Of a stretch of DNA of 64,000 nucleotides, positions 41,820-53,155 are shown in pieces (the stretch's first letter is position 1; each line of letters opens with the position of its first letter). The stretch is from NCBI GenBank assembly GCA_008360975.2, contig CM039210.1:16060293-16124292 (forward strand). Direction: 5' to 3'. The notes under the pieces were generated by a model. The model saw only the letters and a list, made by a program, of their open reading frames with translations, was not told where the DNA came from and did no database searches. The position numbers and the translations under genes were made by a program. Source of the stretch: Lichenostomus cassidix. Taxonomy: Eukaryota; Chordata; Aves; Passeriformes; Meliphagidae.

Positions 41820-42719
41820 TGTTGGAGGTTGGGGAAGTTGGAATTCTACTCCATCCTGTTACTAGGAGACAAATGGCTGGGTGCTCAGAGCTATTAAATC
41901 TTTTGTAAGAGACAAAGACTCTGGGCTGGGTGTGGTGTGGAGAGGAAGCCTTCTCGGCCGGACGGGCACTCGTTCGTGGTCGGACACCTGGAGGAAAGCA
42001 ACTGCTTTTAGCTTCTGGCTGCGACCACGGGAGATCCAACTGTGCTCTGCTTTTCTCTTCCTGGCTGGGTGAGCTTTGATTCAACCTCTTTCCCCACCGG
42101 GAGTGCACGTTTTCCCTGCTGTGTATTTTTTCACAGCAGCTGCAGGGGAGTCCGGCTTTCCCTGCCGCACACCCCATTTTCGCCACGTGAGACCGCGGCA
42201 TCTGCTGTGACTGCAGAGTCCCTGCTACCTCGCTGGCTAGCCCGGGAGAGCCAGCCCCTGCCCCCTGCTGCCCTGCTTTTGCTGCTCCGAGCTGCCTGCC
42301 TGCTTCTCAGCCTGCCTGCTATTACCAGCTGGGTGAGGCCGACCTGACCCTGTGCCTCAGCGCCACCTGCAGCCACTCGGGAGTCATCGCACCTGCCCTG
42401 CCCGGCTGGGAGCTCAACAGCGCCCCTGCTGCTTTCAACCGTAATTACACCACGCGGGAAAGTGCTCAGCAGCTCAAAAGACACCGGCTACCGGTTTTCT
42501 GGTTCTGTTTGTTGTTGTTATTCTTGTTTTTATTCTTGTTATTGCTTGTTTACTCTGCTATAGATACTAGTAAAGAACTGTTATTTTTTTCCCCATACGT
42601 CTGCCTGAAAGCCCTTGATTTCAAAATTAAAATAATTCAGAGAGAAGGAAGGTCACATTCTCTGTTCTAAGGGAGGGTTGCACCTCTCTTAGCAGGCACC
42701 TGTCTTTCAAACCAAGACA
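41820..42719 (+). mobile_element. Solo LTR, ERVL-B family, in ERVL-C RNase H
   Basis: About 900 bp from TGTTGGAGGTTGG to CCAAGACA, colinear with the 912-bp LTR of provirus B but clearly diverged. Flanks ATAGG (left) and GTCGG (right) may be a decayed 5-bp duplication. Aligned on RNase H, the insertion point is about 5 bp from where provirus B entered copy A. Confidence 0.88.
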
Positions 42720-43790
42720 GTCGGAAAAAATCAATTTGGGCTGCTGAAGAGTGGAAAGACATCGCTGCCCGGGCAGAGAAACTACCTGTGAAGGTCCGAC
42801 ATGTAGATGCCCATGTCCCCAAAAGCCGAGCTAATGAACAGCACCGAAACAATGAACAGGTAGATCAGGCTGCAAAGATAAAAGTGTCCCAGGTAAACTT
42901 GGATTGGCAACATAAGAAAGACTTGTTCCTAGCTCGATGGGCCCATGATGCCTCAGGCCATCAGGGTAGAGATGCCACCTATAAGTGGGCACAAAACCAA
43001 AGAGTAGGTTTGACCATGGACTGTATCTCCCAGGTTATCCATAACTGTGAGACGTGTGCTGAGATCAAACAGGCCAAGTGGATGAAACCCCTATGGTATG
43101 GAGGAAGGTGGTCCAAATACAAGTATAGTGAGGCCTAGCAGTTTGACTACATCACAGTGCCTCAAGCCCACCATGGCAAGTGCTATGTGCTCACAATGGT
43201 AGAAGCCACCACTGGGTTGCTGGAGACCTACCCTGTGCCTCATGCTACTGCCCGTAACACCATCCTGGGCCTTGAAAACCAAGTCCTGTAGAAGCATGGT
43301 ACCCCTGAGAGAATTGAGTCAGACAATGGGACTCATTTTAAAAATAGCCTCATAAACACCTGGGCTGGGGAACATAGCATCGAGTGGGTGTATCATATCC
43401 CTTATCATGCACCAGCCACTGGCAAAGTAGAACGGTACAATGGACTGTTAAAAACCATCTTGAAGGCACTAGCTGGGGGGACTTTCAAAAACTGAAAGTG
43501 GCATTTAGCAAAAGCCACCTGGTTAGTTAACACCCGAGGCCCCATCAACCGAACAAGCCGTGACCAATCTGAACCCTTGCATACAGTGGACGGAGACAAG
43601 GTCCCAGCTGTACATGCGAGAGGCTTGTTACAAAAGACTGTCTGGATTAATTCTGCATCACATAAAGACAAACCCATCCGTGGGGTTGTCTTTGCTCAGG
43701 GACCAGGTAGTACTTGGTGGGTAATGCAGGAAGATGGAGAAACACAATGTATCCCTCAGAGAGATTTAATTTTGGGGGAGGGCCACGTGT
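42720..43790 (+). pseudogene. pol: ERVL-C RNase H end and integrase
   Basis: NNEQVDQAAKI ends RNase H. Integrase follows: HDASGHQGRDATYKWA with CETCAEIK (zinc site), FDYIT (first catalytic Asp), SDNGTHFKNSL (second, about 43320) and GKVERYNG (Glu, about 43425). TAG at 43136, TAG at 43289 and TGA at 43493 stand at Trp positions of copy B. The C-terminal region (WINSASHKDKPIRGVVFAQ) is open to 43790. Stops make it non-functional although the catalytic residues survive. Confidence 0.88.
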
Positions 43791-43937
43791 AATGTTGAAA
43801 TGCCTACGTACCACTGCTTGCTGAATGACACTGCCGCTATTTTTATATAGCTATATGTATATATGTATATGTGTGTGTTTAAAGTTGAAAAATATTAGAG
43901 TGGACTTTAAGCCAAGGATATGGAATAAGGGGTGGAA

Positions 43938-44556
43938 TGTCATGGGGTGATGTTATGATAATCCTGTATTCCCTATCATTTGCTCGTATGCTCAGAAATG
44001 TGGTCCTGTAGCTTTAACTGCATTCAGCAGCTGGGAGAAGCACGGGTTGTTTTGAAACTCTTCCCCAAGCTTCTCCACTGGGGAGCAAGGGGGAGGAAAG
44101 GACATTCCTTTGGCTGGCTGCTGCTGCTGCTGTCGGGGCTGCTAGCTTTCTGCCCTGGGATTGCTTCTTCGTCGTCTCCTTTGGACCCTTTCTTTTGATT
44201 TATTTTCTCGCACGGAAAACCCGAGGAGCTCCCAGAGGATGGCAGATGAGAATCCTCCAGGGAGCTACCAGAGCAACTCCGCCCAGCTCTCCCCCTCCAG
44301 GACCCCCGGAGAGGGGAAACTACATCTGAGGAAAAGGACACTAAAGTTTACCAGCTGTTTACTCGGGTTTAATAACTCCTTTTCCCCCTGTTTTCCCCTT
44401 CCCCTGTGCCTTGCAAGGCACTCTGCGTGTTCTGATAAATAAATTGGGGTTTTTTTCACTTTCATCTAAGAAATTATGTTGTGGTGGGGGAGTGGAGGTT
44501 TCCAGAAGCACTTGGCTTTTCGGGGAGGCGTTTGTTCGGAGCACTTTCCACCTAGA
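43938..44556 (+). repeat. 3' LTR of ERVL-C, right end lost
   Basis: It follows the purine tract GGAATAAGGGGTGGAA. It is colinear with 29507-30140 and then diverges after CACCTAGA, losing about the last 25 bases. The following 110 bases to 44666 are unassigned. Confidence 0.85.
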
Positions 44557-44666
44557 GATATTATAACTTGATTCCTAATTATTTCCCTGAACTTGTGGTA
44601 GCAAAAAGAACAGTGGTCTAATATACCCTACATAACATATCCCTGACCAGTTTGGGGGTAACCGGC

Positions 44667-45254
44667 TGTCTTGGATTGATGTTATGATAATCCTTTATCC
44701 CCTATCGTTGGCTTTTATGCTCAAGAAAAATGTAGTCCTGTCGCTTTAACTACGTTCAGCCACAGAGAGAAACGTGGGTTGTTTTGAAAACTTTTTCCCC
44801 AAGCCTCGCTGCGGGGGAGGATTCTTCGCTCGGCAGAGACTGTGTGCTGGATGGCGGTCGGAGTGAGCTCTGTTCCAGTTCTTTTTTTTTTTTCCTTTTT
44901 TTCTTTTTTTTTTTTTTTCTTCATTTGGACCCCTTTTCTTTGATCTGCTTTGTTGCCCGAAGACCCAAGAGAGCCAGAGGACAGCAGAGCTCTCGGGGAG
45001 CTCCACCCGGCCCCGGGGGGGGGCGAGGAGGAGAGGGGCTGCGTCTGAAGAAAAGGACTTTTTAATCAAGTTGAATAACTCCTTTTCACCTTGGTTTCCC
45101 TTTCCCCTGTGCCTTGCAGGGCACGCTGCATGGTTTTGTTAAATAAATAGTTTTTTCTTCACTTCCATCTAAGAAATTCTGTTGTGGGTGGGGGAGGGGG
45201 TGTCGGGGCCCTTCGCTCTCGGAGGAGAGAGAGTTTTATCATTAATCCGGGACA
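44667..45254 (+). repeat. 5' LTR of ERVL-D
   Basis: From TGTCTTGGATTGATG to CCGGGACA, 588 bp, with long T tracts near 44880-44925. The PBS-like TGGTGCCCAACCAAGGGGGC follows at 45260. Its last third differs from the LTR of C, so C and D are separate subfamilies. Confidence 0.85.
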
Positions 45255-45394
45255 ATATTTGGTGCCCAACCAAGGGGGCCTTGATTACTTGTTCTACACC
45301 TTTTGTGGGGTTAGAGAAAATGAAGAAAAAACCCCTAATAATTACATTCTGGTTTTAAACGCTTTGTATTGAATTAGAGCCATCAGTAGTCAGT

Positions 45395-45570
45395 ATGCTG
45401 TTTGATGGGAGGTTGTTTGATGTAATACTGTCTGTTTGGCACATAGGTTTGTTTCCCTACCAACAGGTAGGGGCAATCTTGTCCCTAATGTATAATTTCC
45501 ACCAGTCAGGGACACGACTTCGGCTTGTTATAGTAGTGTGCGTGATACTGACGATCTGTAAGAAGGTATG
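45395..45570 (+). pseudogene. gag: ERVL-D Gag hydrophobic N-terminus (5' piece)
   Basis: ATG 45395 opens MLFDGRLFDVILSVWHIGL, then VGAILSLMYNFHQSG, then LRLVIVVCVILTICKK, a run of hydrophobic segments with no stop before the solo LTR at 45571. Subtracting the 725-bp insertion puts this frame in register with the Gag body at 46504. This shows that the hydrophobic region belongs to Gag. One Leu codon of C is a stop here, just at the insertion. Confidence 0.75.
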
Positions 45571-46290
45571 TGTGGCAGGACAAACACCCCCCCCCCCTTC
45601 TCTCTCTCCCTGATTGCTGGCCGGAGATCGATGGCTCAGATTAAGTCAATAGCTTTATCCGGACTATCAATGCTGGCATCTGGAACTCAGAGTGAGACAC
45701 TGAGAGAATGTGAAGAATTTTCAAGTGACCACAAATACACACTCTTTTCCCTATAAAACACTACAAAAATCTCAGCAAAAGTAGAAGCTTTCTACATGGA
45801 CATTGGAGCGTGAAGTAAAGCCTTCTCCCCTGAGCTTGGACGGAGGCTCTGTGGTTACTTCCCCGAGGGATTAAAAGAGGATCTGGTGCATCCCCAGCTC
45901 CAAAAATTGGATTTGGTAAGAAGCATTAAGTTTCCTAAATTGTATTCTTCTTTGCTAGCTACAATAATATTAATAGGTACCTTCTTCATTTTTAGCGCTG
46001 TATTGTTTTTAATCTCCCTATTTTGGGCAACATATATATATGTTTGTTTTAGCTATGAATAGCTTTTCATGTTTTGTGTAGTAAAATTTGTCTAGTTCTT
46101 TGTTCCGTTCTCACCTGTGTCTAATAAACCATAATCTATTTTACATTAGACATAAATCGGCTGTCTTTATAAGAACTTATGAGTGAGACTGGGTTTTGAC
46201 GGTGCTGGTCACTGAATAGGTTTGGTCACTAGTTGCCATAGGCCTAGGCAACTGGTAAAATCTATATACCCTCTGTTTCCATTCGTTACA
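45571..46290 (+). mobile_element. Solo LTR in ERVL-D gag, other family
   Basis: 720 bp from TGTGGCAGGACAAACA to ATTCGTTACA, flanked by a perfect 5-bp duplication GTATG (45566-45570 and 46291-46295), with AATAAA at 46123-46128. A 5-bp duplication suggests an ERVL-like integrase. It resembles no other LTR in the window. Confidence 0.92.
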
Positions 46291-46295
46291 GTATG

Positions 46296-47895
46296 AGAAA
46301 CAGTTAAAGATGTACATGCTCTGTTACTTTCCTCCTCTAGTTTTAGTAACCTGTTTTGGAGTTTTGTTAGTAATATTACCCAGCCTGCTAGAGAAGTAGA
46401 GGGTGAAGCTTCCTGGCTCCTCACCCATCTCTTTCCCTTTAAATCTGGTATATCATCTTTTGAGAATACTCAGTTTCCCCTGGATGTTAAAGAAACCATT
46501 AACTTGGTAGTACAGGTGCTTTACCTGGTAGGTTCCATGTATATGATGTTCAGTTTTACCAGAATGAGGGCTGAGAAGTCCAGAGGGGCTGAGCAGGAGC
46601 AGGCACCTAATCCAGATGTGAAGAAATTTGAATGGTGTGGAGTATGGGAGGACATAGGTAAAACTTTAAAGAAATTCTCTGACCCAATAGATTGGGAATT
46701 TCCCCCTGGACAAATCCCGAGACCAGCTGAGGTGAGGAAGTATCTCAAAGAGAAATGCAGTGACAACTGTAGTGCAATATGTTGGGCCCTGGCATATGCT
46801 TATCGTACATTGTCAAATGCTATAGAACAAAAAGACAAGAAGCCTAAGCCAGTGGCAGTTGCTCCTGTTACGAGAAGCAGGAAAGCCCAAGTCAAGACTG
46901 ATCACTCAGATGACAGTGGGGAGGGATCCTCAAGGTCAGCAACTGAGTCAGAGGTCATTGTTGAATCCATGAATGTAAGAGACCTTCACAGCCTAAGAAA
47001 AGATTATGTCCAACAAGATGATGAATCTGTAATTAGTTGGTTAATCCGTCTTTGAGATGCCGCAGGTGATGTTACACTTCCAGATCCTACTGAGGCAAGG
47101 CATTTAGGGACTGTGTCATGTGACCCAGATATCAACCAAACTATACGAGATGGGCCTGACTGCTGCAATCTCTGGAGACGAGCTATCGGAGCCGCGAGAG
47201 GAAGATACCTACATCCCGACGATCTCTATTCGCAATAAACCCAGTGGGGAAACATAGAACAAGAGATTCAACTCTTGAGAGAAATGGCGGTGGTAGAAAT
47301 TGTCTTCTCAGGGGACATAGCAAACCCGGATCCGATTATGGACCCAGATAAGATAGAATGTACACCTGTGATGTGGCGGAAACGCCTAAAGCTTGGGCCA
47401 TCAGAGTATGCTTCTGCTTTAGCCATTATGAAGCAAGATGATGGGCATGAAACCGTGTGTGATATGACAAGAAAGCTCCGAGCATATGCAGATGTCGTGC
47501 ATAGCCCAATGAATGCAAGAATCTCAGCTGTGGAAACAAATCTGCAGAAACTAGAAAATAAGATAGAGGAGAATCATGAGAAACTCAGTAAAGAGATTAT
47601 AGACAGCCTTCTCCAAATTTCGGGAGTACAAATCAGAGGTTCTGTTACCCCACGCAGACGCTCCCCAGCAATAAGAACTAGATATATCCCTCGATGTAAG
47701 TTGTGGTATTTCCTGTGTGACAGTGGAGAAAACATGAACAGGTGGGATGGACAACCCACTACTGTCCCGGCACAATGAGTGAGTGAATTGAAGGAGGGCA
47801 AGACTCAGAGAGGGAACTCCACCAGAAGGGAAGTAGCTCCAGTCAACGTGTCTGATCCCCTTGAAGGAACCTCTAACATGAATGCCCACCATGGT
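46296..47895 (+). pseudogene. gag: ERVL-D Gag (main part)
   Basis: It continues with SNLFWSFVSNITQPARE, then a membrane segment (INLVVQVLYLVGSMYMMFSF, about 46500-46560), a basic linker ending KKPKPVAVAPVTRSRK, and capsid-like segments (EMAVVEIVFSGD). A heptad stretch (LQKLENKIEENHEKLSKEI) and WYFLCDSGENMNRWDG follow. Breaks occur near 47053 and 47776. No zinc knuckle is present. At 47896 CAG replaces the conserved TAG, so the frame passes straight into protease. Confidence 0.82.
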
Positions 47896-49833
47896 CAGAG
47901 GGGCCCTGCCTCTAGCCAGGTAGAGGCCAGGGAAAACCGTATTTTTTGGACAGTGTGGATTCGATGGCCTGGCGCATCAGAGCCACAAGAATACGAGGCT
48001 TTAGTTGACACTGGTGCACAAGGCACGATAATCCCATCACGACATGTGGGGACAGAACCTGTTTCTATTTCCGGCGTGACAGGAGGATCACAAGACTTGA
48101 CCCTGGTGAAAGCTGAGGTGAGCTTGACTGGAAGAGAGTGGAAAGAACATTCCATTGTGACTGGCCCAGAGACCCCATATATTTTGGGTATAGACTTCCT
48201 CCGAAATGCATATTTCAAAGACCCAAAGGGACTCAAGTGGGCATTTGGGATAGCTGCTGTGGAGACAGAGGGCATTAAGCAATTGAACACCCTGCCTGGA
48301 CTGTCAGAGAACCCATCTGCAGGAGCACTCCTGAAAGGGGTAGAGCAACAAGTACCGATTGCAACCTTGATTGTGCACCGCCGACAGTACTGGACACTAC
48401 GTGATGCCGTGATTCCCATTCACAAACTAATCTGTGAGCTGGAGAGCCAAGGGGTGGTCAGCAGGACCCATTCATCCTTTAACAGTCCCATCTGGCCTGT
48501 GTGAAAATCTGATGGAGAATGGAGATTGACTGTGGACTATCGTGCCTTGAATGAGGTGACTCCACCTCTGAGTGCTGCCGTGCCAGACATGCTGGAGCTC
48601 CAGTATGAGGTAGAGTCCAAAGCAGCAAAGTGGTATGCCACTATTGACATTGCAAATGCATTTTTCTCCATTCCTCTGGCTGCAGAGTGCAGACCTCAGT
48701 TTGCTTTCACCTGGAAGGGCGTGCAGTACATGTGGAACCTACTGCTCAAGGGGTGGAAACACAGACCCACCATTTGTCATGGACTGATCCAGGCTGCATT
48801 GGAAAAGGGTGGGACTCCAGAACATTTGCAATACATTGACGACATCATTGTGTGGGGGGACACAGCAGAAGAAGTATTTGAGAAAGGAAAGGAAATCATC
48901 CAGATTCTCCGGGAAGGCGGTTTCGCCGTAAAGAAGAGCCAAGTCAAGGGGCCTTCCAAAGAGATCCAGTTCCTAGGAGTGAAGTGTCAAGATGGATGGT
49001 ATCAGATTCCTACTGAGGTTATCAATAAAATCACCGCAATATCTCCACCAACCAACAAGAAAGAGACGCAAGCTTTCCTGGGAGCTATAGGCTTTTGGAG
49101 AATGCACATTCCTGAGTATAGCCAAATTGTGAGCCCTCTCTACCTGGTTACCCGTAAGAAAAATGATTTCCACTGGGGCCCTGAACAACAGCGAGCTTTA
49201 ACCCAGATCAAGCAGAAGACTGCTCATGCAGTAGCCCTTGGCCCAGTCAGGACAGGGCCAGAAGTAAAGAATGTGCTTTACTCTGCAGCTGGGAGCCATG
49301 GCCTGTCCTGGAGCCTTTAGCAGAAGGTGTCTGGTGAGACTCAGGGTCGTCCATTGGGATTCTGGAGCCGAAGTTACAGAGGGTCTGAAGCCAACTACAC
49401 CCCAACAGAGAAAGAAATCTTGGCAGCATACCAAGGAGTCCGAGCTGCCTCAGGGGTAATTGGCACAGAAGCACAACTCCTCCTGGCACCTCGACTACCG
49501 GTGCTGGGGTGGATGTTTAAAGCAGAGGTTCCCTCTACTCACCATGCCGCCAATGGCACATGGAGCAAATGGATTGCCCTTATCACACAGCGTGCCCATA
49601 TGGGAAATCTGAATTGCCCTGGGATTTTGGAAATAATTACAAATTGGCCTGAAAGTGAAGATTTTAGTCTGATTGAGGAAGAGGAGCTGGAACAGGTGAC
49701 TCATGCGGAGGAAGCTCCACCATACAACCAACTGCCAGCAGACGAAAAACACTATGCTCTTTTCACTGATGGTTCCTGTCGTCTTGTAGGGACAAAACGA
49801 AAATGGAAAGCAGCTGTGTGGAGCCCCACATGA
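47896..49833 (+). pseudogene. pol: ERVL-D protease and RT
   Basis: Protease: ALVDTGAQGTIIPSR (about 48005). RT: a TGA at 48502 in VRKSDGEW, then a long open stretch with DYRALNEVTPPLS, DIANAFFSIPLAAE and YIDDIIVWG (intact catalytic box, about 48840), KKETQAFLGAIGFWRMHI, then TAG at 49318 at a Trp position. RNase H starts with YALFTDGSC (about 49760) and meets a TGA at 49831. Three isolated nonsense codons are the main defects. Confidence 0.88.
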
Positions 49834-51060
49834 CGGGTTGCAGAAGCTAGGGAAGAAGAGGGTGGATCGAGTCAATTCGCTGAGCTCAAAGCTGTTCGGT
49901 TAGCCCTGGACATGGCTGAAAGAGAGAAGTGGCCAAAGCTCTACCTCTATACTGATTCATGGATGGTAGCCAATGCTCTATGGGGTTGGCTGGAAAAGTG
50001 GAAGAAGGCTGGTTGGCAGCATAGGAGAAAAGCAATTTGGGCTGCTGAAGAGTGGAAAGACATCGCTAGCCAGGCAGAGAGACTACCTGTGAAAGTCCGC
50101 CATGTAGATGCCCATGTCCCCAAGAGTCGAGACAGTGAAGAACACCGAAACAATGAACAGGTAGATCAGGCTGCACAGATAAAGGTGTCCCAGGTTGACT
50201 TGGATAGGCAGCATAAGGGAGATTTATTCCTAGCTCGATGGGCCCATGATGCCTCAGGCCATCAGGGCAGAGATGCCACCTATAAGTGGGCACGAGACCG
50301 AGGGATGGATCTAACCATGGACTGCATTTCTCAAGTTATCCATGACTGTGAAACATGTGCTGCCATCAAGCAAGCCAAGCAGGTGAAACCCCTGTGGTAT
50401 GGAGGAAGGTGGTAAAAATACAAGTATGGAGAGGCCTGGCAGATTGATTACATCACACTGCCTCAGACCCGCCATGGCAAGCGCTATGTGCTCACAATGG
50501 TAGAAGCCACCACTGGGTGGCTGGAGACCTACCCTGTGCCTCATGCCACTGCTCGTAACACCATCCTGGGCCTTGAAAACCAAGTCCTGTGGAGGCATGG
50601 TACTCCTGAGAGAATTGAGTCAGATAACGGAACTCATTTTAAAAATGGCCTCATAAACAACTGGGCTAGAGACCATGGCATTGAGTGGGTGTACCACATT
50701 CCTTATCATGCACCTGCTGCTGACAAAGTGGAACGGTATAATGGACTGTTAAAAACCACCCTAAAGGCACCGTGTAGGGGAACTTATAAGAATTGGGAGC
50801 GACATTTAGCAGAGGCCACCTGGTTAGTCAATACCCGAGGCTCCATCAACCGAGCAGGTCCTGCCCAATCTGAGCTTCTACATACAGTGGATGGAGACAA
50901 GGTTCCAGCAGTACATGCCAGAGGCTTAGTAGGGAAAACTGTCTGGATTGACTCTGCCTCACATAAAGACAAACCCATCCGTGGGGTTGTCTTTGCTCAG
51001 GGACCAGGGTGTACTTGGTGGATAATGCAGGAAGATGGAGAAACATGATGTGTCCCTCAG
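49834..51060 (+). pseudogene. pol: ERVL-D RNase H end and integrase
   Basis: RNase H: FAELKAVRLALD, LYTDSWMVANAL, NNEQVDQAAQI. Integrase: HDASGHQGRD with CETCAAIK (zinc site), a TAA at 50413, then WQIDYI, ESDNGTHFKN and DKVERYNG supplying Asp, Asp and Glu, and a C-terminal region ending near 51048 with TGA. It is close to functional apart from two stops. It is followed by non-coding sequence and a PPT (GGAATAAGGGGTGGAA, 51223-51238). Confidence 0.88.
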
Positions 51061-51238
51061 GGAGGTTTAATTTTGGGTGAGGGCCGCATGTAAGGTTGGG
51101 ATGGCAACATATCACCGTTTGCTGAATGACATTACTTGTACATAGTTATATGTATATATGTATATATGTATGCGTATGTTTAGAGTTGGAAGATGTTAGG
51201 GTGGGCTTTAAGCCAACGCTATGGAATAAGGGGTGGAA

Positions 51239-51500
51239 TGTCTTGGAATGATGTTATGATAATCCTTTATTCCCTATGGTTGGCTTATATGCTAAAAAAA
51301 ATGTGGTCCTGTCACTTTGACTACGTTCAGCCACAGAGAGAAACGCGGGTTGTTTTAAAAACTTTTCCCCATGGCTGGCTGCAGGGGGAGCGAGGACGAG
51401 GAAGGGAGGATTCTTTTTCGCTCGGCAGAGACTGTGCACTGGGACGGCTGTTTGGAGTGGGCTCTGTTCCAGTTTTTTTTCTTTCTTCTTTTTTTCATTT
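51239..51500 (+). repeat. 3' LTR fragment of ERVL-D
   Basis: It matches the first roughly 260 bases of 44667-45254 and stops in the T-rich tract near 51500. The next 97 bases are unassigned and end at the G1 LTR. Confidence 0.8.
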
Positions 51501-51597
51501 TTGTGATAAATACATGTCATAATGTTGGCTTTTCACAAATATTACAATGGATACTATGTGTATTGTTTTAATTCTTTTCTTATAGAGGTAGCCTGGT

Positions 51598-52077
51598 TGT
51601 GAAAAATTGCTGTGTAATGATGACTAAGGTCTTTCTTTCTAGTACTAGCTAAGTTTAATAGTAGTAAAATGGCTGTTATAGTTTTATTAGAATGCTTGAA
51701 CTGTCTGCTTGAACTGGATAACATCCCACAAATGGACCCTGCCTCTGACATTCCAACTATCGGCACCTGTCACCTGCAGGAACTACAATCTGGGAATGAT
51801 AACAGAATCAATGAAAGACGACTGTGCATGCTCTGAGGAGGCGGATCAGTTCCCAGAACATGCAAAATAGTTTGGAGAAAAATATGAATATGTATAACTG
51901 TTTATGAATATGCATTAGGCTGAAGAGTATGTAAAGGGTGTCTCTGTCCATACCAGGTGTGCTTTTTTTGGCTGAATGCCAAAGCACCCAGCGCTGACCT
52001 TTTGCTTTTATCTGTCCCCTATTGTCTTTTATTAAACCTTTTTAATCCTAACAGGAGAGTGAACCTTGTTTTTCACA
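51598..52077 (+). repeat. 5' LTR of G1
   Basis: 480 bp with perfect inverted ends TGTGAAAAA and TTTTTCACA. An ATTAAA polyadenylation variant lies near 52031. The U3 has repeated GAATATG elements near 51885-51910. Confidence 0.9.
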
Positions 52078-52079
52078 AT

Positions 52080-52097
52080 TGGGGGCTCGTCCGGGAG
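52080..52097 (+). other. Primer binding site of G1, tRNA-Pro
   Basis: TGGGGGCTCGTCCGGGAG matches the gammaretroviral tRNA-Pro site except for the last base. It lies two bases inside the LTR. Confidence 0.93.
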
Positions 52098-52515
52098 CGA
52101 CACCTCACCTCCGAGACCCTGGGAGACTCTGAGCGGGGGAGGGTACCCCCGCCGAGTTCGACGGCCCGCTCTGTTTCTTCCAGCGGGAACCGGCAGGTAG
52201 CAGGTTGGAATCCCGTGAACAAGAAGGGACGAATAAAAGCAAAAGAAAGAGGGAAGGCTCCATAAAAAGCCACGGCAGGGAAGCCCCACAAATTTTTCGT
52301 GCACGAAGATTCTGACAGAAAACACGGATTGTGAGTATTTTCTGGGAAGGGGCGGATACTGGGGATTGACTGTGTGTGTGTGTGAGACGCAAGCTGGCTA
52401 CCAGACTTGCGAAGCGAGTGAGGGGGTCTCTGATACTGTGGTTCCGCTGTTTCGCAAGAAACACGGCCAGGAAGGAGACGAAGCGTAAGGAAAAAGGAGT
52501 GAAAGATCCCCCGGG

Positions 52516-52772
52516 GGTAACTGGGACGGGGTCCCAGGGAAGGGGTTGGACCCCTAGGAAAAAAAAGGAGCCAGGAATTTCCTAGTAAAAGTTTACTAGG
52601 AGGGTAATTGGGACAGGGTCCCAGGGAAGGGGTTGGACCCCTAGGAAAAAAAAAGGAGCCAGGAATTTCCTAGTAAAGTTTACTAGGAGGGCTAACTGGG
52701 AAGGGGTCCCAGGGAGGGGTTGGACTCCTAGGAACAGGAACCCGGAGTTTCCTGGTAGAAATCTACTGGGAG
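52516..52772 (+). repeat. Three tandem ~87-bp repeats in the G1 leader
   Basis: Units start near 52516, 52603 and 52690. Each carries a GGGTCCCAGGGA block, a GGGGTTGGAC-CCTAGG block and an inverted repeat that in units 1 and 2 is CCTAGTAAA with TTTACTAGG (52581-52600 in unit 1). Unit 3 is degenerate. Location between PBS and gag suggests packaging, dimerisation or translation control. The rest of the leader (52098-52515 and 52773-53155) holds no gene. Confidence 0.85.
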
Positions 52773-53155
52773 ACAGGGGACGAGAGTAAAAGTCCCCAAA
52801 TTCCAAGTAAGGGAAAAATTGCCAGATTGAGGGTAAAACCCACACAAAGACTAGAGAAAAAAGTACTCTGGACGGGAAGTGTGGGATAGCAGACCCAAGA
52901 GAATCTGGGACTGAAGGACCATATTTGAGAGTTTACCATTTTATTTAAAACACAGAATTTGTGAGGAATCAGTTAAAAAGTAAAAATTGCTTTATTATTG
53001 TATTGTTGTGAGTGAAAATGAACGATATAAGAAAATAAAGGTGGGAGAATGTGAATGAATGGAAAAACGTGATTAATTTAAACTCTGGTATTTGAAAGGA
53101 GGTGGATATAATATACAGGAAAGGGGGGTTTTTGTGCTATAAAGGAGGTAGAGGC

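Larger units (their letters stand above)
29507..44556 (+). mobile_element. ERVL-like provirus C with three later insertions
   Basis: LTRs lie at 29507-30147 and 43938-44556 (the latter lacks its last bases). The internal order is Gag N-terminus, [class II provirus 30534-37660], Gag, protease, RT, [solo LTR 41136-41617], RNase H, [solo LTR 41820-42719], RNase H, integrase, PPT. Frames or alignments to copy D resume across each insertion. Nine stops replace Trp codons (see findings). No env is present. D, 110 bases downstream, is the same lineage but a different subfamily by LTR. Confidence 0.9.
44667..51500 (+). mobile_element. ERVL-like provirus D
   Basis: 5' LTR 44667-45254, PBS from 45260, Gag (split by a solo LTR), protease, RT, RNase H, integrase, PPT, and a truncated 3' LTR from 51239. 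It is the same lineage as C, with fewer lesions: most domains are open between isolated stops. At the gag/pro junction it has CAG (47896-47898) where B, C and N have TAG. No env is present. Confidence 0.9.
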
